A stretch of 64,000 nucleotides of DNA from Primorskyibacter aestuariivivens (GCF_028023675.1 NZ_JAQIOZ010000021.1:1-64000), one strand, 5' to 3'. Positions 18,968 through 28,495 are shown, counted from the first letter of the stretch. The notes: a model not told the origin generated them from the letters alone. Numbers and translations: made by a program.

Positions 18968-20278
18968 ATGGCGGATCTCTTCGACACATCGGCAGATGCG
19001 CCCCCCGATACCGCGCCGCGCCCGCTGGCCGATCGGCTGCGCCCGAAAACGCTGGACGAGGTGATCGGGCAGGAACAGGTTTTGGGACCGGATGCGCCGC
19101 TTGGCGTGATGCTGAAATCCGGCTCGCTGTCCTCGCTGGTCTTTTGGGGGCCGCCCGGCGTGGGCAAGACCACCATCGCCCGGCTACTCGCCGATGCAAC
19201 CGATCTGCATTTCGTCCAGATCAGCGCAATCTTCACTGGCGTCCCGGAACTGCGCAAGGTGTTCGAGGCCGCCAAGCATCGCCGGGCCAACGGGCAGGGG
19301 ACGCTGCTCTTTGTCGATGAGATCCACCGCTTCAACAAGGCGCAGCAGGACGGGTTCCTGCCGCATATGGAGGACGGCACGATCCTGCTTGTCGGGGCGA
19401 CCACGGAAAACCCGTCCTTTGAACTGAACGCCGCTGTTCTAAGTCGCGCGCAGGTGCTGGTCCTGACGCGGCTGGACCTAGCGGATCTTGAGCGGTTGGC
19501 GCAACGGGCCGAGAAGGAACTTGACCGCGCCCTGCCGCTGGATGGCCCAGCGCGGGAGGCTCTGTTGGAGATGGCCGATGGCGACGGGCGCGCGCTGCTC
19601 AATCTCATTGAACAGGTCATGGCATGGGACGTTGACGGCAAACTGGACCCAAAGGCGCTTTCGTCCCGGCTGATGCGGCGCGCGGCGCAATATGACAAAT
19701 CCGGGGACGCGCATTACAACCTGATCTCCGCTTTGCATAAATCGGTGCGCGGCTCTGATCCCGACGCCTCGCTCTATTGGTTCGCGCGGATGCTGGAGGG
19801 CGGTGAAGACCCGCGCTTTCTTGCCCGTCGTCTCACGCGCATGGCGGTGGAGGATATCGGGCTGGCCGATCCGCAGGCGCAGGCGGTCTGTCTGCAGTCA
19901 TGGCAGACCTATGAGCGGCTGGGCAGCCCGGAGGGAGAGCTGGCGCTGGCGCAGGCGGTGATCTATCTCGCGCTCGCGCCGAAATCCAACGCGGGGTATG
20001 TGGCTTATAAAGGCGCGCGTAAATCGGCCAAGGCCACCGGGTCCGAGCCGCCGCCCAAACATATCCTGAACGCGCCGACATCGCTCATGAAGGATCAGGG
20101 ATATGGCGATGGCTATGCCTATGATCACGACGCCGAGGACGGTTTCTCGGGGCAGAACTATTTCCCCGAAACCATGAAACGCCCCGTGCTCTACAGCCCT
20201 GTCGAGCGCGGGTTCGAGCGGGAGCTCAAGAAACGCGTGGATTATTTCGCCAAGCTCAGGCTCAGGCGCGAACCCTGA
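18968..20278 (+). CDS. rarA: Replication-associated recombination protein A (AAA ATPase)
   Basis: RarA/MgsA (436 aa) is a clamp-loader-like AAA+ ATPase acting at stalled replication forks. Walker A is GPPGVGKTT, Walker B LLFVDEIHRFNKAQQD, sensor 1 GATTENPSFELN; the C-terminal part (VAYKGARKSAKATGS, PTSLMKDQGYGDGY) is typical of the family. The start is ATG 18968, five bases after the upstream gene. Its last 17 bases overlap the 3' end of the convergent multicopper oxidase gene. Confidence 0.95.
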   Translation: MADLFDTSADAPPDTAPRPLADRLRPKTLDEVIGQEQVLGPDAPLGVMLKSGSLSSLVFWGPPGVGKTTIARLLADATDLHFVQISAIFTGVPELRKVFEAAKHRRANGQGTLLFVDEIHRFNKAQQDGFLPHMEDGTILLVGATTENPSFELNAAVLSRAQVLVLTRLDLADLERLAQRAEKELDRALPLDGPAREALLEMADGDGRALLNLIEQVMAWDVDGKLDPKALSSRLMRRAAQYDKSGDAHYNLISALHKSVRGSDPDASLYWFARMLEGGEDPRFLARRLTRMAVEDIGLADPQAQAVCLQSWQTYERLGSPEGELALAQAVIYLALAPKSNAGYVAYKGARKSAKATGSEPPPKHILNAPTSLMKDQGYGDGYAYDHDAEDGFSGQNYFPETMKRPVLYSPVERGFERELKKRVDYFAKLRLRREP

Positions 20279-21617
20279 TCCATGTGCCCATCCCCGCCGC
20301 GTGATGGGACAGCATGTGACAATGAAACAGCCAGTCGCCGGGGTTATGCGCGTTGAAGGCCACTTCGCGGGTTTCCCCCGGGTTCACCAGCAGCGTATCG
20401 CGCAAGGGGCCCATCCCCGCCTCGGTCACTTCCTGAAAATGATGCCCGTGCAGGTGCATCGCATGGGGAAAGGCCGTGTCATTGATCATCGGCACACGCA
20501 CCGTTTCGCCCAACGCGGCCTCGATCAGCGGCGCCTCCTGCCGCCCCACCGCGCCGTTGAAGGCCCAGAACATGCCACGGCTCGCCAGATCGCGCATGCC
20601 CATGTCCTCGCCCTGGTAGACCGCGCTTTGCAGCCCGCGCATCGCGCCGCCTTCCATCCGCAAGGGAACAGAGCGTGCGGCGTCGATCTCCAGTGCGTGA
20701 ACCTCATTCGGCGGCAGCGCATCGGGTGCCGGGCGCGTGGCCTCTGACCTGCCCGAGATGTGGAACGTGGCCTGCGCATAGCCGCCCGAACGGTCATATT
20801 GCACGAGGAACGCCTCATCTTCGGCCACCACATCCACGATCAGATCCATCCGCTGCGCCGGGGCCAGTGCAAAAGTCTCGCCGGGGCGTTCCGGGGTTTG
20901 CAACGGCATCCCGTCCAGCGCCACCACCCAGCCCTCCAGCCCCTGCAGGCCAAGCTGGAACACCCGCGCATTGGCCGCATTGATCAGACGCAGGCGCAGC
21001 CTTTCGCCCCGTTTCACATCAAATCGCGCGTCCATCATCCCGTTGGTCAGGATCAGGTTGCCCATGCGCCCCGCATGCGACCCGTCATGCCGGTTGTCGA
21101 AATCCTCCGAGATACTGGCATCCTGCACGAGCCGGATATCATCCAGGACCAGCGTCAGGTCGTGGTTCACATCCGGGCGCTCTGGCTCGTCAATGATCAG
21201 GGGGCCATAGAGCCCGCGCTCGACCTGTTCCACGCTTTGAGCATGGGAATGATACCAATAGGTTCCCGCGTCCTTCAGATCAAAGGCGTAATCAAAGCTT
21301 TGCCCCGTCTCGATCGGCGGTTGGGTCAGCCCCGGCACCCCGTCCATCGCATTGGGCAGGCGCAGCCCGTGCCAATGCACGCTTGTTGCCTGCGGCAGGT
21401 CGTTCTTGACGCGAATATCGAGCCGCTCGCCCTGCGCAAAACGCAGCGCTTCTCCCGGGAAGGTCCCGTTGAAGGTCCAGAGCGCGGTGTCGGGATAGTC
21501 AGCCGGTGCGATTTGATGGCGCGATGGACCAGCGGTCAGGCTGCGGCGCGGCGTGGCAAGTGCGGGCAGGGCGGTTATCGAAAGGGCAGAGCCAAGAAAT
21601 GCGCGGCGGGACAGCAT
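20262..21617 (-). CDS. Tat-exported multicopper oxidase
   Basis: 451 aa from ATG 21617 (AAAGGAG upstream). The N-terminus SRRAFLGSALSITALPALA is a twin-arginine signal. The four copper motifs are present: SVHWHGL, YWYHSHAQ, HAMHLHGHHF, and WLFHCHMLSHHAAGM, the last holding the type 1 Cys, His and an axial Met. So it should be an active laccase-type enzyme oxidising Cu(I), metals or phenolics in the periplasm with reduction of O2 to water. Domain size fits the CueO/SufI group without a long Met-rich insert. Convergent with rarA and divergent from crcB. Confidence 0.93.
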   Translation of the reverse strand: MLSRRAFLGSALSITALPALATPRRSLTAGPSRHQIAPADYPDTALWTFNGTFPGEALRFAQGERLDIRVKNDLPQATSVHWHGLRLPNAMDGVPGLTQPPIETGQSFDYAFDLKDAGTYWYHSHAQSVEQVERGLYGPLIIDEPERPDVNHDLTLVLDDIRLVQDASISEDFDNRHDGSHAGRMGNLILTNGMMDARFDVKRGERLRLRLINAANARVFQLGLQGLEGWVVALDGMPLQTPERPGETFALAPAQRMDLIVDVVAEDEAFLVQYDRSGGYAQATFHISGRSEATRPAPDALPPNEVHALEIDAARSVPLRMEGGAMRGLQSAVYQGEDMGMRDLASRGMFWAFNGAVGRQEAPLIEAALGETVRVPMINDTAFPHAMHLHGHHFQEVTEAGMGPLRDTLLVNPGETREVAFNAHNPGDWLFHCHMLSHHAAGMGTWIRVRA

Positions 21618-21712
21618 GGGCAAACTCCTTTGCCGCAGATCATAGGTGGTAGGCCGCGCCGAACAAGTCCCCACGACGCGGCCGCCGCTTGACATGTCCG
21701 TGACGGCGCGCG

Positions 21713-22102
21713 ATGGACGCCCCCATGATGATCACCCTCCTTCAAGTGGCCCTTGGCGGGGCCATCGGCGCCTCGGGGCGCTACCTGACCGGCGTACTGG
21801 CCGTGCGGTTGATGGGGCATGGCTTTCCATGGGGCACCTTGGCGGTGAACGTGATCGGCTCTTTCGCGATGGGTGTGCTGGTGGTGGTGCTGGCGCATTA
21901 CCATGCGACACGGTTTGCGCCGCTGCTGATGACCGGTGTGCTGGGCGGGTTCACCACCTTCTCGGCCTTCTCGCTGGACGCGGTGACATTATTTCAACGG
22001 GGCGCTCTGGGGACAGCCGCGCTCTATGTCGGGGCCTCGGTGGCGCTGGCATTATTGGGGATGGTGCTGGGCATGATCGCCGCACGGGGGTATTTCGCAT
22101 GA
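21713..22102 (+). CDS. crcB: Fluoride channel CrcB/Fluc
   Basis: 129 aa (family about 125), four membrane helices. It shows GGAIGASGRYL, GTLAVNVIGSFAMG and GVLGGFTTFSAFS, the last containing the pore Phe residues and sodium-site Thr of Fluc channels. It exports F- to prevent toxicity. The start could be ATG 21713 or one of two ATGs at 21725/21728; no clear ribosome-binding site decides. It overlaps the next gene by four bases (ATGA). No fluoride riboswitch is evident upstream. Confidence 0.93.
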   Translation: MDAPMMITLLQVALGGAIGASGRYLTGVLAVRLMGHGFPWGTLAVNVIGSFAMGVLVVVLAHYHATRFAPLLMTGVLGGFTTFSAFSLDAVTLFQRGALGTAALYVGASVALALLGMVLGMIAARGYFA

Positions 22103-23142
22103 GCGGTGTTCAGAAACAGATCGTCTCGGACGAGGACGCGGGCCAGCGCATTGACCGCTGGCTGCGCCGGATGTTCCCGCATTTGCAGCAAGGCCGCATC
22201 GAGAAGATGTGCCGCAAGGGCGAGCTGCGCGTCGATGGCGGGCGGGTCAAATCCGCCACGCGGCTGGAAGCGGGGCAGGAGGTGCGCATTCCGCCCATCC
22301 CCGATGCAGGGGCCACGCCGCCGCCCGCGCGGACCCGTGTCTCTGACAAGGACGCCAAGCTGATCCGCGATTGCGTGATCTGGCAGGATGATCACATCAT
22401 CGCGCTGAACAAGCCGCCGGGCCTGCCCACGCAGGGCGGCAGCAAACAGACCCGTCATGTGGACGGGTTGTCAGAGGCGCTGCAGGGCGATTTCGAGGAC
22501 AAACCGCGCCTTGTGCATCGGCTGGACAAGGATACATCGGGCGTGCTGCTTCTGGCACGGACCCGACAGGCGGCCAGCAAGCTTACGGCGGCAATCCGGC
22601 ACAAGGAAACGCGCAAAATCTATTGGGCCGTCGTGGCCGGCGTGCCGACGCCTTATCTGGGCGAGATCAAATACGGGCTGGTCAAGGCAGGCGGCCATGG
22701 CAGCCGCGGCGAGGGCGAAAAGATGATCGCCGTGCATCCGCGCGAGGTGGACAGCACGCCGGGCGCCAAGCGCGCGCTTACGCAATATGCCACGCTCTAC
22801 CGCGTCGCCAGCCGCGCGTCCTGGGTGGCGATGGAGCCGATCACGGGCCGCACCCACCAGCTTCGCGCGCATATGGCCGAAATCGGACATCCAATCATCG
22901 GCGACGGCAAATATGGCGGTTCGGGGCAGGAGAACCTTGGCGATGGCTGGGGCGCGAAACTGGGCGGGATCATCTCGAACAAGCTGCACCTGCATGCGCG
23001 TATGATGCGTTTCGAACATCCCGTGACGGGCAAGGTGATCACAGTGACCGCGCGGTTGCCCGAACACATTGCGCAGACATTCGAGACGTTGGGCTGGACC
23101 GAAGACCTCGCCGCGGAAGACCCGTTCGAGAGCCTCAGATGA
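22099..23142 (+). CDS. RluC/RluD-family 23S rRNA pseudouridine synthase
   Basis: 347 aa. An N-terminal S4 RNA-binding domain (RIDRWLRRMFPHLQQGRIEKM) precedes the catalytic domain with RLVHRLDKDTSGVLLLA, where the second Asp of HRLDKDTSG is the catalytic residue. RluC converts U955/U2504/U2580 in E. coli 23S RNA; members of this subgroup act on large-subunit RNA. Overlaps crcB and the HAD gene by ATGA junctions, so the four genes crcB to atp12 form a tightly coupled operon. Confidence 0.93.
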   Translation: MSGVQKQIVSDEDAGQRIDRWLRRMFPHLQQGRIEKMCRKGELRVDGGRVKSATRLEAGQEVRIPPIPDAGATPPPARTRVSDKDAKLIRDCVIWQDDHIIALNKPPGLPTQGGSKQTRHVDGLSEALQGDFEDKPRLVHRLDKDTSGVLLLARTRQAASKLTAAIRHKETRKIYWAVVAGVPTPYLGEIKYGLVKAGGHGSRGEGEKMIAVHPREVDSTPGAKRALTQYATLYRVASRASWVAMEPITGRTHQLRAHMAEIGHPIIGDGKYGGSGQENLGDGWGAKLGGIISNKLHLHARMMRFEHPVTGKVITVTARLPEHIAQTFETLGWTEDLAAEDPFESLR

Positions 23143-23810
23143 GCGACCTCCGGCTGGTCATCTTTGACGTGGATGGCACGCTTGTCGACAGCCAGGCGGA
23201 TATCCTGCGCGCCATGCAAGAGGCGTTCGGGGCGCTGGATTTGCCCGCGCCGCCACGCGAAGCGGTTCTGTCCATCGTCGGTCTGTCTTTGCCGCAGGCG
23301 ATTGCAGAGCTGGCTCCCGATCAGAACCCGGAGACACAGGCGGGCATCGTGACCGCTTACAAAGATGCCTATGCCAGTCACCGGCGCATGGGCGCGACCT
23401 CACCGCTCTATCCGGGGATCGCCGAGACACTGGCCGCGCTGAACGCGCGCGAAACATGGTTGCTGGGCGTTGCGACGGGCAAATCGCGGCGCGGCCTGAC
23501 GGCGCTTCTGGACGCGCACGGAATGCGGAATACATTCGTCACCGAACAGGTATCGGACTTTCACCCGAGCAAGCCGCATCCCGCCATGCTGCATGCAGCG
23601 CTGAGCGAGACAGGGCTTGATCCGGAACATGCGGTCATGGTCGGTGACACCAGTTTTGATATGGAAATGGCGCGCGCGGCTGGCATCTTTGCCATCGGGG
23701 TGAGCTGGGGCTATCACCCGCGAGAACGCCTTGGGGCGGCGGATGTGATCATTGATCAGGTTACGCAGTTGCCGGGAGTGCTGGAGCAGTATTGGGGGTT
23801 TTCAACATGA
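23139..23810 (+). CDS. HAD-superfamily phosphatase (phosphoglycolate phosphatase-like)
   Basis: 223 aa. Motif I FDVDGTLVDS with the nucleophile Asp, motif II around LLGVATGKS, Lys in FHPSKPHPAM and motif IV VMVGDTSFDMEMARAAG are all present, so the enzyme should be active. Cap domain type C1. The Gph-like layout suggests a small phosphometabolite substrate, but it could serve another. ATGA overlaps on both sides couple it to the pseudouridine synthase and to atp12. Confidence 0.88.
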   Translation: MSDLRLVIFDVDGTLVDSQADILRAMQEAFGALDLPAPPREAVLSIVGLSLPQAIAELAPDQNPETQAGIVTAYKDAYASHRRMGATSPLYPGIAETLAALNARETWLLGVATGKSRRGLTALLDAHGMRNTFVTEQVSDFHPSKPHPAMLHAALSETGLDPEHAVMVGDTSFDMEMARAAGIFAIGVSWGYHPRERLGAADVIIDQVTQLPGVLEQYWGFST

Positions 23811-24520
23811 GCGAATGGAAAGCAAATCGGTTTTGGAAGGAGACCCTCGTGAGCGAATGCGAGGATGGCTTCGCGGTGCAGTTGGACGGGCGTCCGGTGA
23901 AAACCCCGGCCAAAGCGGCGCTTGTGCTTCCGACCCGGGGATTTGCCGATGCGGTTCGCGCCGAATGGGATGCGGTCGAGGAGTTGATCGACCCCAATAA
24001 AATGCCGTTTACCCGCACGGCCAATGCCGCGATTGACAAGGTTGTGCTCCAACATGGCGAAGTGGCTGACATGATTGCTGACTACGGTGGCACGGACCTT
24101 CTCTGCTACCGCGCAGATTCGCCTGCAGAGCTGCGCGCGCGGCAGGATGCGACGTGGGACCCATTGCTGGACTGGGCAACGCAGACATATGGTGCAAAGC
24201 TGGAGGTGACCTCCGGCGTGATGCATCTGGCGCAGTCCGAGGCTGCGCTCGCGCCCTTGCGCAAGCGCGTTCATGAGGCCAGCAATTTTGAACTGGCCGC
24301 GTTGCATGATCTGGTGTCCTTGTCGGGATCGCTTGTCATCGGCCTTGCGGCGACCAAGCAGGTTCAGCCCGACGACGCGCTTTGGGCCATGTCCCGCATC
24401 GACGAGACCTGGCAGGAAGAGCAATGGGGCGAGGATGAAGAAGCCAGCGCCCAGGCCGAGATCAAACGGCAGGCCTTTTTGCATGCAGCGCGTGTCTGGC
24501 GCCTGTCGCAGGTAGAATAA
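23807..24520 (+). CDS. ATP12-family F1-ATPase assembly chaperone
   Basis: 237 aa. It has the ATP12 features ANRFWKETLVSECEDGFAVQ, LDGRPVKTPAKAAL, and AVRAEWDAVEELIDPNKMPFTRTANAAID. In mitochondria ATP12 binds the F1 alpha subunit during assembly; alphaproteobacterial homologues are thought to do the same. The start ATG 23807 overlaps the HAD stop by four bases. A frame start at 23792 would lie inside the HAD gene and lacks support. Confidence 0.93.
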   Translation: MSEWKANRFWKETLVSECEDGFAVQLDGRPVKTPAKAALVLPTRGFADAVRAEWDAVEELIDPNKMPFTRTANAAIDKVVLQHGEVADMIADYGGTDLLCYRADSPAELRARQDATWDPLLDWATQTYGAKLEVTSGVMHLAQSEAALAPLRKRVHEASNFELAALHDLVSLSGSLVIGLAATKQVQPDDALWAMSRIDETWQEEQWGEDEEASAQAEIKRQAFLHAARVWRLSQVE

Positions 24521-24545
24521 CACGGGCACACAGGGCCGGGGGTAT

Positions 24546-24560
24546 AACGGTCCGACCGTT
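24546..24560. promoter_or_regulatory. 15-bp dyad upstream of the bztA promoter candidate
   Basis: AACGGT-CCG-ACCGTT is a perfect inverted repeat 25-40 bases before the -24 element of the next entry. Position fits an activator or repressor site; no family is assigned. Confidence 0.4.
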
Positions 24561-24583
24561 TCTTGTGCACCAGGCATGCGTTC

Positions 24584-24599
24584 TGGCGCGAATGTTGCG
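24584..24599 (+). promoter_or_regulatory. Candidate sigma-54 promoter for bztABCD
   Basis: TGGCGCGAATGTTGCG has GG (24585) and GC (24597) with the invariant 10-base interval and matches TGGCACG-N4-TTGC at all but one position. Sigma-54 control would tie the amino-acid importer to nitrogen status. The resulting leader would be about 195 bases and contains an 8-bp inverted repeat, GTCAAGTG (24632) and CACTTGAC (24658). Confidence 0.5.
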
Positions 24600-24806
24600 C
24601 AGCGGCTTGCTTTACCTTTGGTCCCCCTTGCGTCAAGTGGCCAAAAACCCCCCGTTTCACTTGACCTTCATTCAGGAATCCGCCCACACTCGCAGCCGTT
24701 AGGGGGGGCGAGGCCCTCTTGCATTGAGATTGCCGCCGTTGCGGTGGCCACGACCGCCCTGGAAGGGAGACATTTTCCGGGTGGCTATAAACAGGAAGAG
24801 GTAACT

Positions 24807-25823
24807 ATGAATAAATCCGTATTTCTTGGCGCGCTGACTGTTGCAGGTCTGGCGGCAGGTGCTGCGGCAGCTGGTACGCTGGACGATGTCAAGGCGCGCG
24901 GCAAGCTCAACTGCGGTGTGGTGACCGGGCTGGTCGGTTTTGGCGCGCCAGATGCAAATGGCGAATGGCAAGGCTTCGATGTCGCCGTGTGCCGCGCCGT
25001 CGCTGCTGCCGTTCTTGGTGACCCAACCGCCGTGGAATTCGTGCCAACGACCGCCAAGACGCGTTTCACCGCGCTGGCCTCGGGCGAGATCGACATGCTG
25101 GCCCGGAACACCACATGGACCTTCTCGCGTGACGTAGACCTGAAGTTCGAATTCGTCGGCATCAACTACTACGACGGTCAGGGCTTCATGGTTCCGAAGG
25201 AACTGGGCGTGTCCTCGGCCAAGGAACTGGATGGCGCGACCATCTGCATCCAAACCGGCACCACAACCGAGCTGAACCTCGCGGATTTCTTCCGCAAGAA
25301 CAACATCAGCTATGAACCGGTTCCGATTGAGACCAACGCAGAAGCGCAGCCGCTGTACCTGGAAGGTGCCTGTGACGTCTACACCACGGACGCATCCGGT
25401 CTGGCCGCAACCCGTGCCGCCTTTGAAAACCCGGGCGATCACGTTGTTCTTCCCGAGATCATCTCCAAAGAGCCGCTCGGCCCGCTGGTCCGCCATGGCG
25501 ACAACGACTGGGGTGACGTGGTTCGCTGGACTCTCAACGCGCTGATTGCTGCGGAAGAATACGGTGTCACCTCGGCCAATCTCGAAGAGATGTCGGCCGG
25601 CACTGACAATCCGGAAATCAACCGTCTGCTCGGTTCCGAGGGCACGCTGGGCGAAATGCTCGGCCTGTCGGCTGACTGGGCCAAGCAAGCGATTGCTGCA
25701 GGCGGCAACTACGGTGAGCTGTTTGAGAAGACCATCGGTGAAAACACTCCCGTTGGTCTGGCACGCGGTCTGAACGCACAATGGACCGATGGCGGCCTGC
25801 TCTACGCACCGCCGTTCCGTTAA
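24807..25823 (+). CDS. bztA: Polar amino-acid ABC transporter, periplasmic binding protein
   Basis: 338 aa, BztA/AapJ family (glutamate, glutamine, aspartate, asparagine binding in Rhodobacter capsulatus). A signal peptide (about residues 1-22, ending AAAAG) is followed by TLDDVKARGKLNCGVVTGLVGFGAPD, then NTTWTFSRD and ICIQTGTTTELNLADFF, typical of this long type of binding protein. AGGAAGAGG precedes ATG 24807. It heads the bztABCD genes; a terminator-like hairpin after it should make the binding protein more abundant than the membrane parts. Confidence 0.95.
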   Translation: MNKSVFLGALTVAGLAAGAAAAGTLDDVKARGKLNCGVVTGLVGFGAPDANGEWQGFDVAVCRAVAAAVLGDPTAVEFVPTTAKTRFTALASGEIDMLARNTTWTFSRDVDLKFEFVGINYYDGQGFMVPKELGVSSAKELDGATICIQTGTTTELNLADFFRKNNISYEPVPIETNAEAQPLYLEGACDVYTTDASGLAATRAAFENPGDHVVLPEIISKEPLGPLVRHGDNDWGDVVRWTLNALIAAEEYGVTSANLEEMSAGTDNPEINRLLGSEGTLGEMLGLSADWAKQAIAAGGNYGELFEKTIGENTPVGLARGLNAQWTDGGLLYAPPFR

Positions 25824-25836
25824 TCGGATCCACGGA

Positions 25837-25863
25837 AGAGGGCGCTAGCAGCGCCCTCTTTTT
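25837..25863 (+). terminator. Attenuating terminator between bztA and bztB
   Basis: AGAGGGCGCT (25837-25846) and AGCGCCCTCT (25850-25859) form a perfect 10-bp stem followed by TTTTT. It stands between the binding-protein gene and the permease genes, the normal place for differential expression. Confidence 0.8.
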
Positions 25864-25953
25864 CCCATCACAATAAAAAATCCGCCACCGGCATCAGAGC
25901 AGGACAACCTGCCAGCCTCTTAAAAACCCGGCGGAAACACAGGGATCAAATTC

Positions 25954-27183
25954 ATGTCGACGTTATCCGACCCACCGGCGGAGTCGTTTCGGCTGTCCCA
26001 GCTGATCAACGACAAACGCTACCGATCCATTACATTTCAGTTCATCGCCCTGCTGGGTCTGATCGTGGTCATGGCCTATCTGGGCTGGAATCTCGTGCAG
26101 AACCTGGCTGCGGCCGGGTTGAATCTGTCCTATGGGTTCCTGGGCGAACCCGCTGGATATGACATCAACCAGACGCTGATTGAATACACCAGCCAATCGA
26201 GCCACTTGCGCGCTGCCGTGGTGGGTGTGCTCAACACCTTGCTGGTGGCCGTTGTCGGTTGTTTCCTTGCGACGGTGATCGGCGTTGTCGTCGGTGTCTT
26301 GCGTCTGTCAAAGAACTGGCTCGTGCGCAAGCTGATGGCTGTCTATGTCGAAATTTTCCGCAACGTGCCGGTGCTGATCTGGATCCTGATCATCATGGCG
26401 GTGTTCGTTGCCGTGCTGCCGCAACCGCGTGATTTCCGGGGTGACAATCCCGAGGCGTCGATGCTGTGGGAGGCCTTTGCCTTTACCGGGCGCGGGTTCT
26501 ATTCGCCACGTCCCTTCTTCACTGCGGAATGGGCCGCAGGTGGCACTGGCTGGCTGATTGTGATCGCGCTTCTGGTTGCCGGGTTCTTCGGTGCCCGTGC
26601 CCTGGCGAATTGGGCCACCAAGACCCAGGAAGCAACCGGCGTACGTCCGACCACCTGGTATTACACGCTGGCCATCTGGTTTGGTCCCCTGATTATTGCA
26701 CTCATTGCCATGGGGCTGAGCTGGGAAATGCCGGAGCTCAAGGGCTTCAACTTCCGTGGTGGCATCTTCATGCGGAACTCGCTGATCGCGTTGACCTTTG
26801 CGCTGGCGATCTACACGGCGGCCTTTATCGCGGAAAACGTGCGTGCCGGTATCCTTGCCGTGAGCAAGGGCCAGACCGAGGCCGCGGCCTCGCTTGGTCT
26901 GCGTCCCAACCGGATCATGAACCTTGTGGTTCTGCCGCAGGCGCTGCGCGTCATCATTCCGCCGCTGATTTCGCAATACCTGAACCTGACCAAGAACTCG
27001 TCGCTGGCTATCGCCGTGGGCTATATGGACCTGACCGGCACGCTTGGCGGGATCACGTTGAACCAGACGGGCCGTGCGATTGAATGCGTGCTGCTTCTGA
27101 TGCTGTTCTACCTGACGATCTCGTTGGGCATCTCGGCCATCATGAACGTCTACAACAACGCCGTTAAGCTGAAGGAGCGCTGA
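25954..27183 (+). CDS. bztB: Polar amino-acid ABC transporter permease, BztB/AapQ type
   Basis: 409 aa inner-membrane permease with a long N-terminal part containing TM segments and a C-terminal ABC permease domain. The coupling EAA-like loop is ASLGLRPNRIMNLVVLPQALRV, preceded by YTAAFIAENVRAGI. The length and the insertion between the first helices are typical of the AapQ/BztB subgroup. Ends two bases before bztC. Confidence 0.94.
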   Translation: MSTLSDPPAESFRLSQLINDKRYRSITFQFIALLGLIVVMAYLGWNLVQNLAAAGLNLSYGFLGEPAGYDINQTLIEYTSQSSHLRAAVVGVLNTLLVAVVGCFLATVIGVVVGVLRLSKNWLVRKLMAVYVEIFRNVPVLIWILIIMAVFVAVLPQPRDFRGDNPEASMLWEAFAFTGRGFYSPRPFFTAEWAAGGTGWLIVIALLVAGFFGARALANWATKTQEATGVRPTTWYYTLAIWFGPLIIALIAMGLSWEMPELKGFNFRGGIFMRNSLIALTFALAIYTAAFIAENVRAGILAVSKGQTEAAASLGLRPNRIMNLVVLPQALRVIIPPLISQYLNLTKNSSLAIAVGYMDLTGTLGGITLNQTGRAIECVLLLMLFYLTISLGISAIMNVYNNAVKLKER

Positions 27184-27184
27184 G

Positions 27185-28480
27185 ATGTCTGATACACATG
27201 CGCAAACCGTCGCCTACGTGCGTGAAACCATGCTGCCGGAGCTAGAGCCCCCGGCCACCGAACGTGGCGTGATCAAATGGATGCGGGAGAACCTCTTTGC
27301 GGGATGGTTCAACTCCATCCTGACCATCTTTGCAGCCTACGTCATCTACAAGATCGTGGTGGGGGCGTTGCCCTGGTTCGCCAACGGTATCTGGACAACG
27401 GATTCGCTGGCCGAATGTCGCGAAATCCTGCAAGGCGCGACGGGGGGCTGTTTCTCGGTCCTGACGGAACGCTGGAACCAGCTCTTGTTTGGGTTCAAAT
27501 ACCCCGATGACCAGTACTGGCGCCCGACGCTGGCCTTCGTGGTCATGCTGGTCTCGATCGCTCCGGTGCTGTTCAGCCACCTGCCGCGCAAGATGCTGAT
27601 CCTGACCGGACTGTTCCCTTTCGTGGCCTTCTGGCTGATCTGGGGCGGGACAATCCTTGCCCCGCTGGTGGCGCTGCTTGGCTTTGTCGCGGCCTATATC
27701 GCCTTTAAGAAAGTCGAACATCAAAGCTTTGCCATGGGGCTTCTCGCCGGTCTGATCACGGCCATCGTGGTCTGGTTCGTCGGCGGGTTCGTTTCGGGGG
27801 CGGCGTCGAATGTGCTGGCGCTTGAGCCGGTGGCCTCGCGCGACATGGGCGGCTTCATGCTGAACATGATCCTCGGCACCGTCTGTGTGTCCTTGTCGCT
27901 GCCCATTGGTATCTGCCTTGCGCTGGGCCGTCAGTCGGACATGCCGATTATCAAGTGGATCTGCGTGGTCTTCATCGAATTCATCCGGGGCGTGCCGCTC
28001 ATCACCTTGCTTTTCGTGGCGAACGTGGTGCTGGCCTATTTCCTGCCTCCGGGCACGAATTTCGACCTGATCGTGCGGGTGATCATCATGATCACGGCCT
28101 TCTCTTCGGCCTATATCGCCGAGGTGATCCGGGGCGGTCTGGCGGCTCTGCCGCGCGGTCAATACGAGGCGGCGGACAGTCTTGGCCTCGACTATGCGCA
28201 GGCCACCCGCCTGATCATCATGCCGCAGGCGCTCAAGATCTCGATCCCGGGCATCGTGAACGTGGCGGTGGGGCTGTTCAAAGACACCACGCTGGTCTCG
28301 GTCATCTCGATGTTTGACCTTGTGGGCATGATCCGCGGTCCGATCCTCGCCTCGACGGAGTGGAACGGCGTCTACTGGGAGCTTTGGGGCTTCGCGGTCT
28401 TCGTGTTCTTCATCGTCTGCTACGGCATTTCGCAATATTCACAATGGCTGGAGCGTCAGCTTCAGACCGATCACCGTTAA
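27185..28480 (+). CDS. bztC: Polar amino-acid ABC transporter permease, BztC/AapM type
   Basis: 431 aa second permease, pairing with BztB. Helical segments fill the protein; the coupling loop is ADSLGLDYAQATRLIIMPQAL and the preceding AYIAEVIRGGLAALPRGQYEA is typical. Starts immediately after the bztB stop and lies 15 bases before bztD with GGGAGGG upstream of the ATPase gene. Confidence 0.94.
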   Translation: MSDTHAQTVAYVRETMLPELEPPATERGVIKWMRENLFAGWFNSILTIFAAYVIYKIVVGALPWFANGIWTTDSLAECREILQGATGGCFSVLTERWNQLLFGFKYPDDQYWRPTLAFVVMLVSIAPVLFSHLPRKMLILTGLFPFVAFWLIWGGTILAPLVALLGFVAAYIAFKKVEHQSFAMGLLAGLITAIVVWFVGGFVSGAASNVLALEPVASRDMGGFMLNMILGTVCVSLSLPIGICLALGRQSDMPIIKWICVVFIEFIRGVPLITLLFVANVVLAYFLPPGTNFDLIVRVIIMITAFSSAYIAEVIRGGLAALPRGQYEAADSLGLDYAQATRLIIMPQALKISIPGIVNVAVGLFKDTTLVSVISMFDLVGMIRGPILASTEWNGVYWELWGFAVFVFFIVCYGISQYSQWLERQLQTDHR

Positions 28481-28495
28481 GGGAGGGTTTCACAG

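Noticed and set aside
21618-21712. Fluoride riboswitch upstream of crcB
   Set aside because: The conserved crcB-motif segments could not be found in the 95-base gap.
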